DNA from: Ectothiorhodospiraceae bacterium
Lineage (GTDB): Bacteria > Pseudomonadota > Gammaproteobacteria > Nitrococcales > AK92
NCBI GenBank assembly: GCA_029263635.1
Contig: JAJUFY010000035.1
Span: 1 to 12,010, forward strand
DNA length: 12,010 nucleotides
Reading direction: 5' to 3'
Made by a program: the position numbers and the translations under genes
The notes under the pieces: generated by a model
Told to the model about the DNA's origin: nothing
What the model saw: the letters and a program-made list of their open reading frames with translations, nothing else
The model's database searches: none
Shown: positions 1 through 6,792 of the stretch, one piece after another
Layout: the number at the start of each line of letters is the position of its first letter
Numbering within the stretch: the first letter of the stretch is position 1

Positions 1-2
1 AG

Positions 3-521
3 TGGCAGATCGAGGTACCGCTGATCATCAGCAACCACGAGGACCTGCGGCCGGTGGCGGAACGCTTCGGCATCCCCTACTACTGCCTGCCGATCACGCC
101 CGAGAACAAGCTCGAGCAGGAAAAGCGGCAGATCGCGCTGCTGCAGGAGCATCAGGTCGATTTCGTGGTGCTGGCGCGCTACATGCAGATCCTCTCGCCA
201 AGCTTCATCGACCACTATCCGGAGCGGATCATCAACATCCACCACTCCTTCCTGCCGGCCTTCGCGGGCGCCAAGCCCTACCACGCCGCCTACGCGCGGG
301 GCGTGAAGATCATCGGCGCCACCAGCCATTACGTCACCAGCGAGCTCGACGCCGGGCCGATCATTGCCCAGGACGTCACCGCCATCACCCACCGCGACTC
401 GGTGGAGGACCTGGTGCGCAAGGGCCGCGACCTGGAGAAGCTGGTGCTGGCGCGGGCGGTGTGGAACCACGTGCAGCGCAAGGTGCTCTGCTACGACAAC
501 CGGACTGTGATCTTCGACTAG
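3..521 (+). CDS. purU: Formyltetrahydrofolate deformylase, 3' part (5' end outside window)
   Basis: The frame is open from the window edge and encodes the last 172 residues; the family is about 280 long, so roughly the N-terminal 110 residues, including the ACT domain, lie upstream. What is seen is the formyltransferase-fold catalytic domain. The core motif NIHHSFLPAF starts at fragment residue 78 and gives the catalytic Asn78 and His80; SELDAGPII supplies Asp116. The N-x-H plus Asp trio is shared by the formyl-THF hydrolase/transferase family, and the AFAGAKPYHAAY stretch is typical of PurU rather than PurN. The enzyme hydrolyses 10-formyl-THF to formate and THF in the cytoplasm, balancing the one-carbon pool and feeding formate to PurT-type purine synthesis. 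The gene ends in TAG and overlaps the convergent amidotransferase gene by 4 bases. Only the missing N-terminus is uncertain. Confidence 0.95.
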   Translation, partial: WQIEVPLIISNHEDLRPVAERFGIPYYCLPITPENKLEQEKRQIALLQEHQVDFVVLARYMQILSPSFIDHYPERIINIHHSFLPAFAGAKPYHAAYARGVKIIGATSHYVTSELDAGPIIAQDVTAITHRDSVEDLVRKGRDLEKLVLARAVWNHVQRKVLCYDNRTVIFD

Positions 522-1204
522 GTTCCAGCCGCCCACCAGTCCAGCACGGTATAAATTCGGCGCCGCAGCGCCGTGAACCGCTGCGGTCGCGCCAGGATCT
601 CTGCGGCGCTCTGCACGTACGGTGCGACGCTCGCCGTGTGGCCGCCGTGGGCGATGATGGCACGCGCGGTCGGCATATCCATCTCCAGATGCGGCTGCAG
701 CCCGAGAACCCGCCCGCCCCAGACGAAACCCTGATTGGCGCAGGCGGCGCTGGTAGCGAGCGGCAACGCCCCTGGCGGCAGCCCGAAGGTGTCCCGATGC
801 CAATGAAAGGCCTCCAGTTCGACCGGCAGCAGCGCCGCAAGCGGCGTCCCGGGCTGCAACCGGATTGGCCACCAGCCGATCTCCGGCTGCCGGTTCGGGC
901 CCACCTCCGCCCCCAGCACCTGAGCGATCAGCTGTGCGCCCAGACAGGTGCCGAGCACCGGCTTGCCGGCATCGATCCAGCGCCGCAGCAGGGCTTTCTC
1001 CGCCAGCAGCCAGGGGTGTGCGGCCTCGTCGTGTACGCCCATGGGACCGCCCAGCACCACCAGCGCATCGGCAGCCCCAGGCTCGGGCGGCCGCTCACCG
1101 CGGTAGAGGTGGCAACCCGACAGGGTGAAACCGCGGGTCTCCGCCCAGTCGGCAATGGCGGCCGGCCCGACGTGCGAAGCGTGCTGCAGGTAGCCGATCC
1201 GCAT
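518..1204 (-). CDS. Class I glutamine amidotransferase (GMP synthase glutaminase-like), stand-alone
   Basis: A 228-residue protein with a single GATase-1 domain. The nucleophile elbow GTCLGAQ places Cys87. The C-terminal part has PHLEMD, giving His172 and Glu174 of the catalytic triad, and FHWHRDTF before it is the usual strand carrying a conserved His in GuaA-like stand-alone GATases. VVLGGPMGVHDE (about 49-60) is the oxyanion-loop region. There is no synthase domain, so this is one of the free-standing GuaA-glutaminase homologues whose substrates are mostly unknown; some members act on gamma-glutamyl compounds. I cannot assign a substrate. The ATG start is supported by GGAG at 1214-1217, nine bases upstream. 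The gene is convergent with purU (4-base overlap) and divergent from the small membrane-peptide gene, so it is transcribed alone. Confidence 0.9.
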   Translation of the reverse strand: MRIGYLQHASHVGPAAIADWAETRGFTLSGCHLYRGERPPEPGAADALVVLGGPMGVHDEAAHPWLLAEKALLRRWIDAGKPVLGTCLGAQLIAQVLGAEVGPNRQPEIGWWPIRLQPGTPLAALLPVELEAFHWHRDTFGLPPGALPLATSAACANQGFVWGGRVLGLQPHLEMDMPTARAIIAHGGHTASVAPYVQSAAEILARPQRFTALRRRIYTVLDWWAAGT

Positions 1205-1286
1205 CCCCGTTTACTCCACCACGGTCTTGATTTGGCGGCCGATCAGCGGCAGATCCTGGCAAGGACTAAAGCCGCCGGAGCCAGAC

Positions 1287-1445
1287 GTGGACGTCATTCG
1301 CATCATATGCGCCATCATCCTGCCGCCGCTCGGCGTGTTCCTGCAGGTCGGCCTGGGATTCCATTTCTGGCTCAACATCCTGCTCACGCTGCTCGGCTAT
1401 ATCCCCGGTATCGTGCATGCGGTCTGGGTCATCGTGAAAAAGTAA
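1287..1445 (+). CDS. Pmp3/YqaE family small membrane peptide (UPF0057)
   Basis: A 52-residue hydrophobic peptide matching the Pmp3/YqaE family in length and layout. An N-terminal helix with the hallmark ILPPLGVFLQ (about 11-20) is followed by GFHFWLNILLTLLGYIPG (about 24-41) and a C-terminal VHAVWVIVKK. Two membrane segments are expected. I chose GTG at 1287 over the upstream ATG at 1227 because it gives the exact family length and has a GCCGGAG ribosome site at 1274-1280, six bases before it; the longer version adds a Trp/Arg/Pro-rich tail not seen in the family. Pmp3-type proteins are linked to membrane potential and to salt or cold stress; the molecular action of bacterial members is unclear. 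The ferritin-like gene starts 13 bases after the stop, so the two probably share a transcript. Confidence 0.88.
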   Translation: MDVIRIICAIILPPLGVFLQVGLGFHFWLNILLTLLGYIPGIVHAVWVIVKK

Positions 1446-1458
1446 GGGAAGAGCGGTC

Positions 1459-1908
1459 ATGGCGACCCTGGTCGGCAACGAAGAACGCAGCATCACCATG
1501 CTCGAGCATCTGATCGCGCTCGACTACGACGCGGTCGAGGCGTACGACGCCGCCATCGCCCGGCTGGACAGCGAGGAATTCCGGCAGCAGCTGGCCGAAT
1601 TCAAGGCGGACCACGAACGACACATCCGCGAGCTGCGGCCCATCGTCAAGGAACTGGGCGGCGATCCGCCGACCACGGCCGACTTCAAGGGCATGTTGGC
1701 AAAAGGCCGGGTGGTGCTGGCCGACCTGATCGGTGATGCCGCCATTCTGCGCGCCATGAAAGCCAACGAGGACGGCACCAACGCAGCCTATGAACGCGCC
1801 CGGAGCCGTACCGACGTCTCCGACGACATCCACGCCCTGCTCGCCCGCAACCAGGCCGACGAGCATCGCCACCGCGCCTGGATCGAGGCTACGCTCCGCA
1901 CGCTGTAA
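1459..1908 (+). CDS. Ferritin-like four-helix protein (DUF2383-type)
   Basis: A 149-residue, all-helical, charged protein with no signal peptide. Its four-helix pattern carries metal-ligand-type residues at the expected spacing: Glu27 in DYDAVEAYD, His52/Glu53/His55 in DHERHIREL, Glu104 in KANEDGTNAAYERA, and an ExxH at Glu135-His138 in ADEHRHRAW. The opening LEHLIALDYDAVEAYDAAI and the ELGGDPP loop after helix 2 resemble DUF2383/ferritin-like proteins. The role is not established; iron binding or stress protection is inferred from the fold only. The start ATG follows a purine-rich AGGGAAGAG (1445-1453); an internal ATG at 1498 is possible but would trim helix 1. It is probably co-transcribed with the Pmp3-like gene 13 bases upstream, a pairing that suggests a stress-response unit. 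A perfect hairpin follows the TAA stop. Confidence 0.8.
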   Translation: MATLVGNEERSITMLEHLIALDYDAVEAYDAAIARLDSEEFRQQLAEFKADHERHIRELRPIVKELGGDPPTTADFKGMLAKGRVVLADLIGDAAILRAMKANEDGTNAAYERARSRTDVSDDIHALLARNQADEHRHRAWIEATLRTL

Positions 1909-1929
1909 CGGCCCCGGCGCCTGGGGCCG
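1909..1929. terminator. Perfect GC hairpin between convergent genes
   Basis: CGGCCCC (1909-1915) and GGGGCCG (1923-1929) form a perfect 7-bp stem with a 7-base loop. It lies exactly in the 22-base gap between the TAA of the ferritin-like gene and the stop of the membrane-protein gene on the other strand. It could act in both directions. Neither side has a T-tract, so it is not a classic intrinsic terminator and may instead protect 3' ends or assist Rho. Confidence 0.5.
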
Positions 1930-1930
1930 G

Positions 1931-2668
1931 CTAGCCGTAGATGTCGCGGTAGGCTGCGTAGACCGAGACGATCAGCACCGGGCCCACCACCAGAAAACCG
2001 AGCATGAGCGGGATGGCGGCGACAAAGGAGAGCGCGAAGGCCAGCAGGCCGTAGACCAGAAACGGCACGATGTTCTTCAGGCAGCCCATGAAGCTGTGCT
2101 GCATGGCAGCCATCGGCGCCATGCCCTGGAATACCACCAGCGCCGGCGCGAACCAGAGCGCCATCGCCAGCGGCACCGACAGCACGACCGACACCAGCAT
2201 CACCAGCAGCGTGCCGCCGCCCACGGTCAGCCCCATGCCGGCGCCCGTGCCGATGTTCATGGCGCCGGCGCCAATGACTGCACCGATGCCGCCGACGATC
2301 AGCATCAGCACCACCATCCCGGCAATATAGAGCAGGCCGACGAGGGCGAGCTGATTGGCGTGTCCCTTGAAGCCGGCGAACAGATCGGCGATTTCCGGCG
2401 TCTCGCCCTGCTCCTGCCGGCGGCAGGCCAGCATCAGCCCGCCCATGAACAGCGGCATCAGCACGTTGGCGGCAAGGAAACCAAGCAGGGGAGGCATGAA
2501 AGACGTGGCCAGCATGACCACGCCCAGGATTACCACGATGGCGATCCATACGCCCGGCGCCCGCTTGAACACCTCGAAGCCATCGACCAGCCAGCCCCAA
2601 CCGCGGTCGACCTCTACCGCGCGGATGCCGGGCGCGCCGGGCATGCCCTTGCTCGCTTCATCCATCAT
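1931..2668 (-). CDS. BPSS1780-family integral membrane protein
   Basis: A 245-residue, very hydrophobic protein. A short cytosolic N-terminus contains VDRGWGWLVDGFEVFKRAPG (about 20-39), the typical opening of BPSS1780-family proteins. About five to six membrane helices follow, roughly 41-57, 60-81, 106-135, 150-180, 199-222 and 223-240, with Gly-rich stretches at 126-152. The C-terminus ends with YAAYRDIYG, also a family feature. No biochemical role is known for the family. I chose the ATG pair at 2668/2665 because GGGGAATGAGG lies just upstream; in-frame ATGs at 2686 and 2698 lack a ribosome site and would add residues before the conserved opening. The gene is divergent from metG over 120 bases. 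The frame stays open far upstream antisense to metG, which I regard as a GC-driven shadow. Confidence 0.82.
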   Translation of the reverse strand: MMDEASKGMPGAPGIRAVEVDRGWGWLVDGFEVFKRAPGVWIAIVVILGVVMLATSFMPPLLGFLAANVLMPLFMGGLMLACRRQEQGETPEIADLFAGFKGHANQLALVGLLYIAGMVVLMLIVGGIGAVIGAGAMNIGTGAGMGLTVGGGTLLVMLVSVVLSVPLAMALWFAPALVVFQGMAPMAAMQHSFMGCLKNIVPFLVYGLLAFALSFVAAIPLMLGFLVVGPVLIVSVYAAYRDIYG

Positions 2669-2748
2669 CGCCTCATTCCCCAGCATGACGAGTTTCATCA
2701 AGCATAGTGCCGCTCCCGCGCGGAAAGAAACCGGCGGGCCGCAGGATC

Positions 2749-2757
2749 TGGCATAAT
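2749..2757 (+). promoter_or_regulatory. Candidate extended -10 promoter for metG
   Basis: TGGCATAAT reads as a TGn extended -10 element plus CATAAT (5 of 6 matches to TATAAT). It sits 31 bases before the metG ATG, so transcription would start near 2764. No good -35 is seen, which extended -10 promoters can tolerate. The region is otherwise GC-rich, so the AT-rich patch stands out. Confidence 0.45.
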
Positions 2758-2788
2758 TGCGTGTTTTCCTGCAACCCTGCGAAGGCTC

Positions 2789-4810
2789 ATGACGCGGACG
2801 ATACTTGTCACCAATGCTCTGCCCTATGCCAACGGCCCCATCCATCTGGGTCACCTGGTGGGCTACATCCAGGCCGACATCTGGGTGCGCTTCCAGCGAA
2901 TGCGCGGCCACGTCTGCCATTACGTCTGCGCCGACGATGCCCACGGCACGCCGATCATGCTCAAGGCCCGCGCCGAGGGCATCACGCCGGAACAGCTGAT
3001 CGAGCGGATCGGCGTCGAACACCGGGCCGATTTCGCCGACTTCCTGGTCGAGTTCGACAACTAATACACCACCCACTCGCCGGAGAACCGCGAGCTGGCG
3101 GAGCTGATTTACACCCGGCTGCGCGACAAATGCCATATCGTGTCGCGCACGGTGATGCAGATGTACGACCCGCAGGCCGGGATGTTCCTGCCGGATCGCT
3201 ACATCAAGGGCACCTGTCCCAAGTGCAAGTCGCCGGACCAGTACGGCGACAACTGCGAAGTCTGCGGCATGACCTACACGCCGGCCGAGCTGATCGAGCC
3301 GGTATCGGTGGTCTCCGGCGCCACGCCGGTCGAGAAGGAATCGATCCAGTATTTCTTCAAGCTGTCCGACTTCGAGCCCTTCCTGCGCGACTGGGTCAGC
3401 ACCGAGCACATGGAAGCCGAAACCGCCAACAAGGTGCGGGAGTGGTTCGAGGGCGGCCTCCGCGACTGGGACATTTCCCGCGACGCGCCCTACTTCGGCT
3501 TCGAGATTCCCGACGTCCCCGGCAAGTACTTCTACGTCTGGCTGGATGCGCCGATCGGCTACATGGCCTCGTTCAAGAACTACTGCGCCCGCGCCGGCAT
3601 CGATTTCGACGCCTACTGGCAGCCGGATTCCGAGGCCGAGCTGGTGCACTTCATCGGCAAGGACATCATCCGCTTCCACTGCCTGTTCTGGCCGGCCATC
3701 CTGCACGGCGCCGGTTTCCGCGCCCCGAGCCGGATCAACGTCAACGGTTTCCTGACCGTCAACGGCCAGAAGATGTCCAAGTCGCGTGGCACCTTCATCA
3801 TGGCCCGTACCTACCTGGAACACCTCAATCCGGAGTACCTGCGCTACTACTTCGCCGCCAAGCTCGGCAGCGGCGTCGACGACCTGGACCTGAACCTGGA
3901 CGACTTCGCGCAGCGGGTGAATTCCGACCTGGTCGGCAAGCTGGTGAACATCGCCAGCCGCTGCGCCGGCTTCATCAACAAGCGTTTCGACGGCCGCCTC
4001 AGCGACAAGCTCGACGCGCCGGAGCTGCTGCGCGAGTTCACCGCCGCCTCCGAGCAGATCGCCGACCTCTACGAACAGTGCGAGTACTCGCGCGCCATCC
4101 GCCGGATCATGGAGCTGGCCGACAAGGCCAATCAGTACATCGACGACGCCAAGCCCTGGGTGGTTGCCAAGCAGGAAGGCAAGGACGAGGAGCTGCAGGC
4201 CATCTGCAGCATGGGCCTCAACCTGTTCCGGGTGCTGCTGGCCTATCTGAAGCCGGTGGTGCCCCGGCTGGCGCAGCAGGGCGAGGAATTCCTCGGCATC
4301 GCCCCGCTCAGCTGGGCCCAGATCGGCGAGCCGCTGCTCGACCACGTCATCCGGCCGTTCAAGCCCCTGATGACCCGCATCGAACCGGCCGCGGTGGCGG
4401 CCATGGTCGAGGCGTCGAAGGAAACCATCGGCGGCGATACTGCCGCCGCGACCAAGAAGGCATCCGACATGGAACCCATCGCCCCCGAGATCGTGTACGA
4501 CGACTTCGCCAAGATCGACCTGCGCGTCGCGCGCATCGCCAAGGCCGAGCACGTCGAGGGCGCCGACAAGCTGCTCAAGCTCACCCTCGACCTGGGCGGC
4601 GACCAGCGCCAGGTCTTCGCCGGCATCAAATCGGCATACAGCCCGGAGCAGCTGGAAGGCAAGCTGACGGTGATGGTCGCCAACCTCAAGCCGCGCAAGA
4701 TGCGCTTCGGCACCTCGGAAGGCATGGTGCTGGCAGCAGGCCCGGGCGGCAAGGATCTGTGGATCCTGGAGCCGCACGAGGGAGCGCAGCCGGGCATGCG
4801 GGTGACCTAG
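2789..4810 (+). pseudogene. metG: Methionyl-tRNA synthetase with an in-frame TAA at codon 92
   Basis: Across the whole span the frame encodes a complete MetRS of 673 sense codons, matching the roughly 677 of the E. coli enzyme, except for TAA at 3062-3064. The protein charges tRNA-Met with methionine using ATP in the cytoplasm. Seen in order: HLGH (residues 19-22, the HIGH-class motif), the CADDAHGTP active-site strand, the zinc knuckle Cys143/146/156/159, YVWLDAPIGY, KMSKS (328-332), the anticodon-binding helical domain with NLASR-like NIASRCAGFINKRFDG, and a C-terminal tRNA-binding (EMAP-like) domain from about 569. The stop falls where E. coli has Tyr in DNYHSTHSEEN; here the text reads DN-stop-YTTHSPEN, so TAC to TAA by one base would explain it. 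All other signs of selection remain. Downstream in-frame starts such as GTG 3140 would lack HLGH and could not be active alone. GAAGG lies just before the ATG. It may be a sequencing error rather than a true pseudogene. Confidence 0.9.
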
Positions 4811-4983
4811 GCAGAACAACGGGCCGCGCTCCCGGTCCTACCGGTCGACGGCCGCCCGCATCGCTGCCTGGGCCGCCTGTCGGAGAAGGGCCCTCGGGCC
4901 GGTCCAGGATCGGCAGGAGGAAGAGCAAGGATCGCGGCGGGAGCTCTCGTAGCGGGAGCACGCGGCCGCCTGAGCACCACGCC

Positions 4984-5619
4984 ATGACCATTTCCGCCGA
5001 CGCCATCGACGCCCTGCTGCCGCAGACCCAGTGCACCAAATGCGGCTATCAGGGCTGCCGGCCATACGCCGAGGCCATCGCCCGCGGCGAGGCAGACATC
5101 AACCGCTGCCCGCCCGGCGGCAAGGCCGGCATTGAAGCGCTGGCGGCCCTGCTCGGGCGGCCGGTCAAGCCCCTCGCCCCGGACTGCGGCAGCGAACAGC
5201 CGCCACAGGTGGTCTGGATCGACGAGAACGTCTGCATCGGCTGCACCCGCTGCATCCAGGCCTGTCCGGTGGACGCCATCGTCGGCGCGACCAAGCGCAT
5301 GCACACCGTGATCGAGAGCGAGTGCACCGGCTGCGAACTGTGCATCCCGCCCTGTCCGGTGGACTGCATCCATATCCGCGAACTGGAGCAGCCGGCAGCG
5401 GACGAACAGGCGCTCAGGCAGCGGCGGCGGGCACGCTTCGAGGCCCGCAACGCCCGGCTGGCACGGGATGCCGCGGAACTGGCCGAGCGCCGCCGGCGCA
5501 AGCGGGAAGCCCTGCAGGCGGCCAAGGCCGCCGAGGACCCGCGCAAGCTGGTGATCGCCGCGGCGCTGGAGCGCGTCCGGCAGCGGAAAGCGCGGCAGGC
5601 CCGGAACAACGATAGCTGA
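4984..5619 (+). CDS. rnfB: Stand-alone RnfB-like ferredoxin (RnfABCDGE-type complex subunit B homologue)
   Basis: A 211-residue iron-sulfur protein. Residues 7-46 form the RnfB Fe-S domain, with Cys17, Cys20, Cys25 and Cys42 in the CTKCGYQGC ... RCPPGG pattern for one 4Fe-4S cluster. Residues 80-128 form a bacterial 2x[4Fe-4S] ferredoxin, with CIGCTRCIQACP (84/87/90/94) and CTGCELCIPPCP (114/117/120/124). A highly charged Arg/Ala-rich helical tail follows (about 138-211). Full RnfB starts with a hydrophobic membrane anchor; here the protein starts directly at DALLPQTQC, so it is probably soluble. No rnfA, C, D, G or E is present between metG and nth, where the full operon sits in some relatives. 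It may pass electrons to an unknown partner. ATG 4984 is the only reasonable start but has no clear ribosome site. nth begins 34 bases downstream. Confidence 0.85.
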   Translation: MTISADAIDALLPQTQCTKCGYQGCRPYAEAIARGEADINRCPPGGKAGIEALAALLGRPVKPLAPDCGSEQPPQVVWIDENVCIGCTRCIQACPVDAIVGATKRMHTVIESECTGCELCIPPCPVDCIHIRELEQPAADEQALRQRRRARFEARNARLARDAAELAERRRRKREALQAAKAAEDPRKLVIAAALERVRQRKARQARNNDS

Positions 5620-5653
5620 CGGCCGCCGACACGGCCCGACCACGACCACAGCC

Positions 5654-6286
5654 ATGAACAAAGAGAAACGTCGCGCCATCTTCGAGCGCCTGCGCCAGGA
5701 AAACCCCGAGCCGACCACGGAGCTGAACTACTCGTCGCCGTTCGAGCTGCTGATCGCCGTCATCCTCTCGGCACAGATGACCGACCGGGGCGTCAACAAG
5801 GCGACCGGACCGCTGTTCGCCGAGGCCAATACCCCAGAGGCGATACTGGCGCTTGGCGAAGAAGGCCTGCGCGAGCGGATCCGCAGCATCAACTTCTGCA
5901 ACACCAAGGCCGCCAACATCATCAAGACCTGCCGCATGCTGATCGAGCTGCATGGCGGCGAGGTACCGGAGGACCGGAAGGCGCTGGAGGCCCTGCCGGG
6001 GGTCGGTCGCAAGACCGCCAACGTCATCCTCAACACCGCCTTCGGCCACCCGGTGATGGCGGTCGACACACATATCTTCCGCGTCGCCAACCGCACCGGC
6101 CTGGCGCCAGGCAAGAATGTGCGCGAGGTGGAGGACAAGCTCGTCCGGCTGGTGCCGAAGGAGTTTCTCAAGGACGCCCATCACTGGCTGATCCTGCATG
6201 GCCGCTACGTCTGCGTGGCGCGCAAGCCGCGCTGCGGCGCCTGCGTGATCTACGACCTGTGCGAGTACAAGGACAAGACGGCATAG
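5654..6286 (+). CDS. nth: Endonuclease III, base-excision repair DNA glycosylase/AP lyase
   Basis: A 210-residue protein, collinear with E. coli Nth to the residue at its key sites. It removes oxidised pyrimidines and nicks the resulting abasic site. The helix-hairpin-helix LPGVGRKTANVI carries the catalytic Lys120, and MAVDTHIFRV gives Asp138. The C-terminal 4Fe-4S cluster is bound by Cys187, Cys194, Cys197 and Cys203 (C-x6-C-x2-C-x5-C). The N-terminal LLIAVILSAQMTD motif (33-44) is also conserved. The protein looks complete and active. ATG 5654 is supported by family alignment; no Shine-Dalgarno is visible in GACCACAGCC just before it. Spacing of 34 bases to rnfB and 53 to the DUF1841 gene suggests one operon. 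Its position next to an rnfB-type gene is a known gammaproteobacterial arrangement. Confidence 0.97.
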   Translation: MNKEKRRAIFERLRQENPEPTTELNYSSPFELLIAVILSAQMTDRGVNKATGPLFAEANTPEAILALGEEGLRERIRSINFCNTKAANIIKTCRMLIELHGGEVPEDRKALEALPGVGRKTANVILNTAFGHPVMAVDTHIFRVANRTGLAPGKNVREVEDKLVRLVPKEFLKDAHHWLILHGRYVCVARKPRCGACVIYDLCEYKDKTA

Positions 6287-6339
6287 CCCGTCGCCCCCAT
6301 TCTGTAGCGATCCACACATACCGATCACACGGCAGAGCC

Positions 6340-6783
6340 ATGTTCTTCTCCAACGACCGCAATCAACTCCGCCGCTACTACGTCGAATCCTGGCGCAAGG
6401 CCCGGGCCGGCCTGCCGCTGGAGCCGTTGGAGCAGATGGTTGCCGACGTGGTCGCCGCGCATCCTGAATACCACGCCCTGCTGGAAAACGAAGACCGGGC
6501 GCTGGGCCGTGAATTCCTGCCCGAGCACGGCGAGAGCAACCCGTTCGCGCACATGGGCATGCACATCGCCATCCGCGAGCAGGTGGCGACCAACCGGCCG
6601 CAGGGCATCGCCGCGCTGTACCGGCGCTTCGTCAAGGCGCTCGGCAGCCCGCTGGAAGCGGAGCATCTGATGATGGAGGCGCTGGCCGAGGCGCTCTGGC
6701 ATGCCCAGCGGCAGGGCACGCCGCCGGACGAGCGGGCCTACATGCTGCAGCTCAAGGACATGCTGGCGCGGATGGGACAGTAG
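6340..6783 (+). CDS. DUF1841 family protein
   Basis: A 147-residue soluble protein of the uncharacterised DUF1841 family. Family-like signatures are an N-terminal FFSNDRNQLRRYYVESWRKA (2-21), AAHPEYHALLEN (39-50) and the strongly conserved-looking ESNPFAHMGMHIAIREQVATNR (65-86), which contains two His residues with metal-like spacing. The rest is helical, ending in a Leu/Met-rich segment. No catalytic function is known. I chose ATG 6340 because it begins at the family's usual MF-x-NDR opening; the longer in-frame version overlaps nth and adds an unrelated tail. It follows nth, an arrangement I associate with other beta- and gammaproteobacteria. The stop lies 9 bases from the 3' end of the convergent GGDEF-EAL gene, with no terminator between them. 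Confidence 0.88.
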   Translation: MFFSNDRNQLRRYYVESWRKARAGLPLEPLEQMVADVVAAHPEYHALLENEDRALGREFLPEHGESNPFAHMGMHIAIREQVATNRPQGIAALYRRFVKALGSPLEAEHLMMEALAEALWHAQRQGTPPDERAYMLQLKDMLARMGQ

Positions 6784-6792
6784 GACCTGGCT

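Noticed and set aside
1227..1286. Upstream ATG start for the Pmp3-like peptide
   Set aside because: It adds 20 residues absent from the family; GTG 1287 has a better-placed ribosome site and gives the standard length.
3062..3064. TAA read as a sense codon (recoding or alternative code)
   Set aside because: TAA ends the Pmp3-like and ferritin-like genes nearby, and the base after the metG stop is T, an efficient termination context; nothing suggests a recoding element.
1931..4819. A 962-codon open frame antisense to metG running into the membrane-protein gene
   Set aside because: Its upper part is compositionally a shadow of metG in a GC-rich genome, with no recognisable domain; only the C-terminal 245 residues look like a real protein, and a ribosome site supports the internal start.
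4888..4900. GGGCCCTCGGGCC as a terminator after metG
   Set aside because: The stem is only about 4-5 bp with a tiny loop, has no T-tract, and lies about 80 bases past the stop; too weak to call.
2707..5619. A long forward frame starting before metG and ending with the RnfB-like protein, which could suggest a fusion
   Set aside because: Over metG it is out of frame with the real motifs and gives Arg/Pro-rich text; only the part from ATG 4984 has family features.
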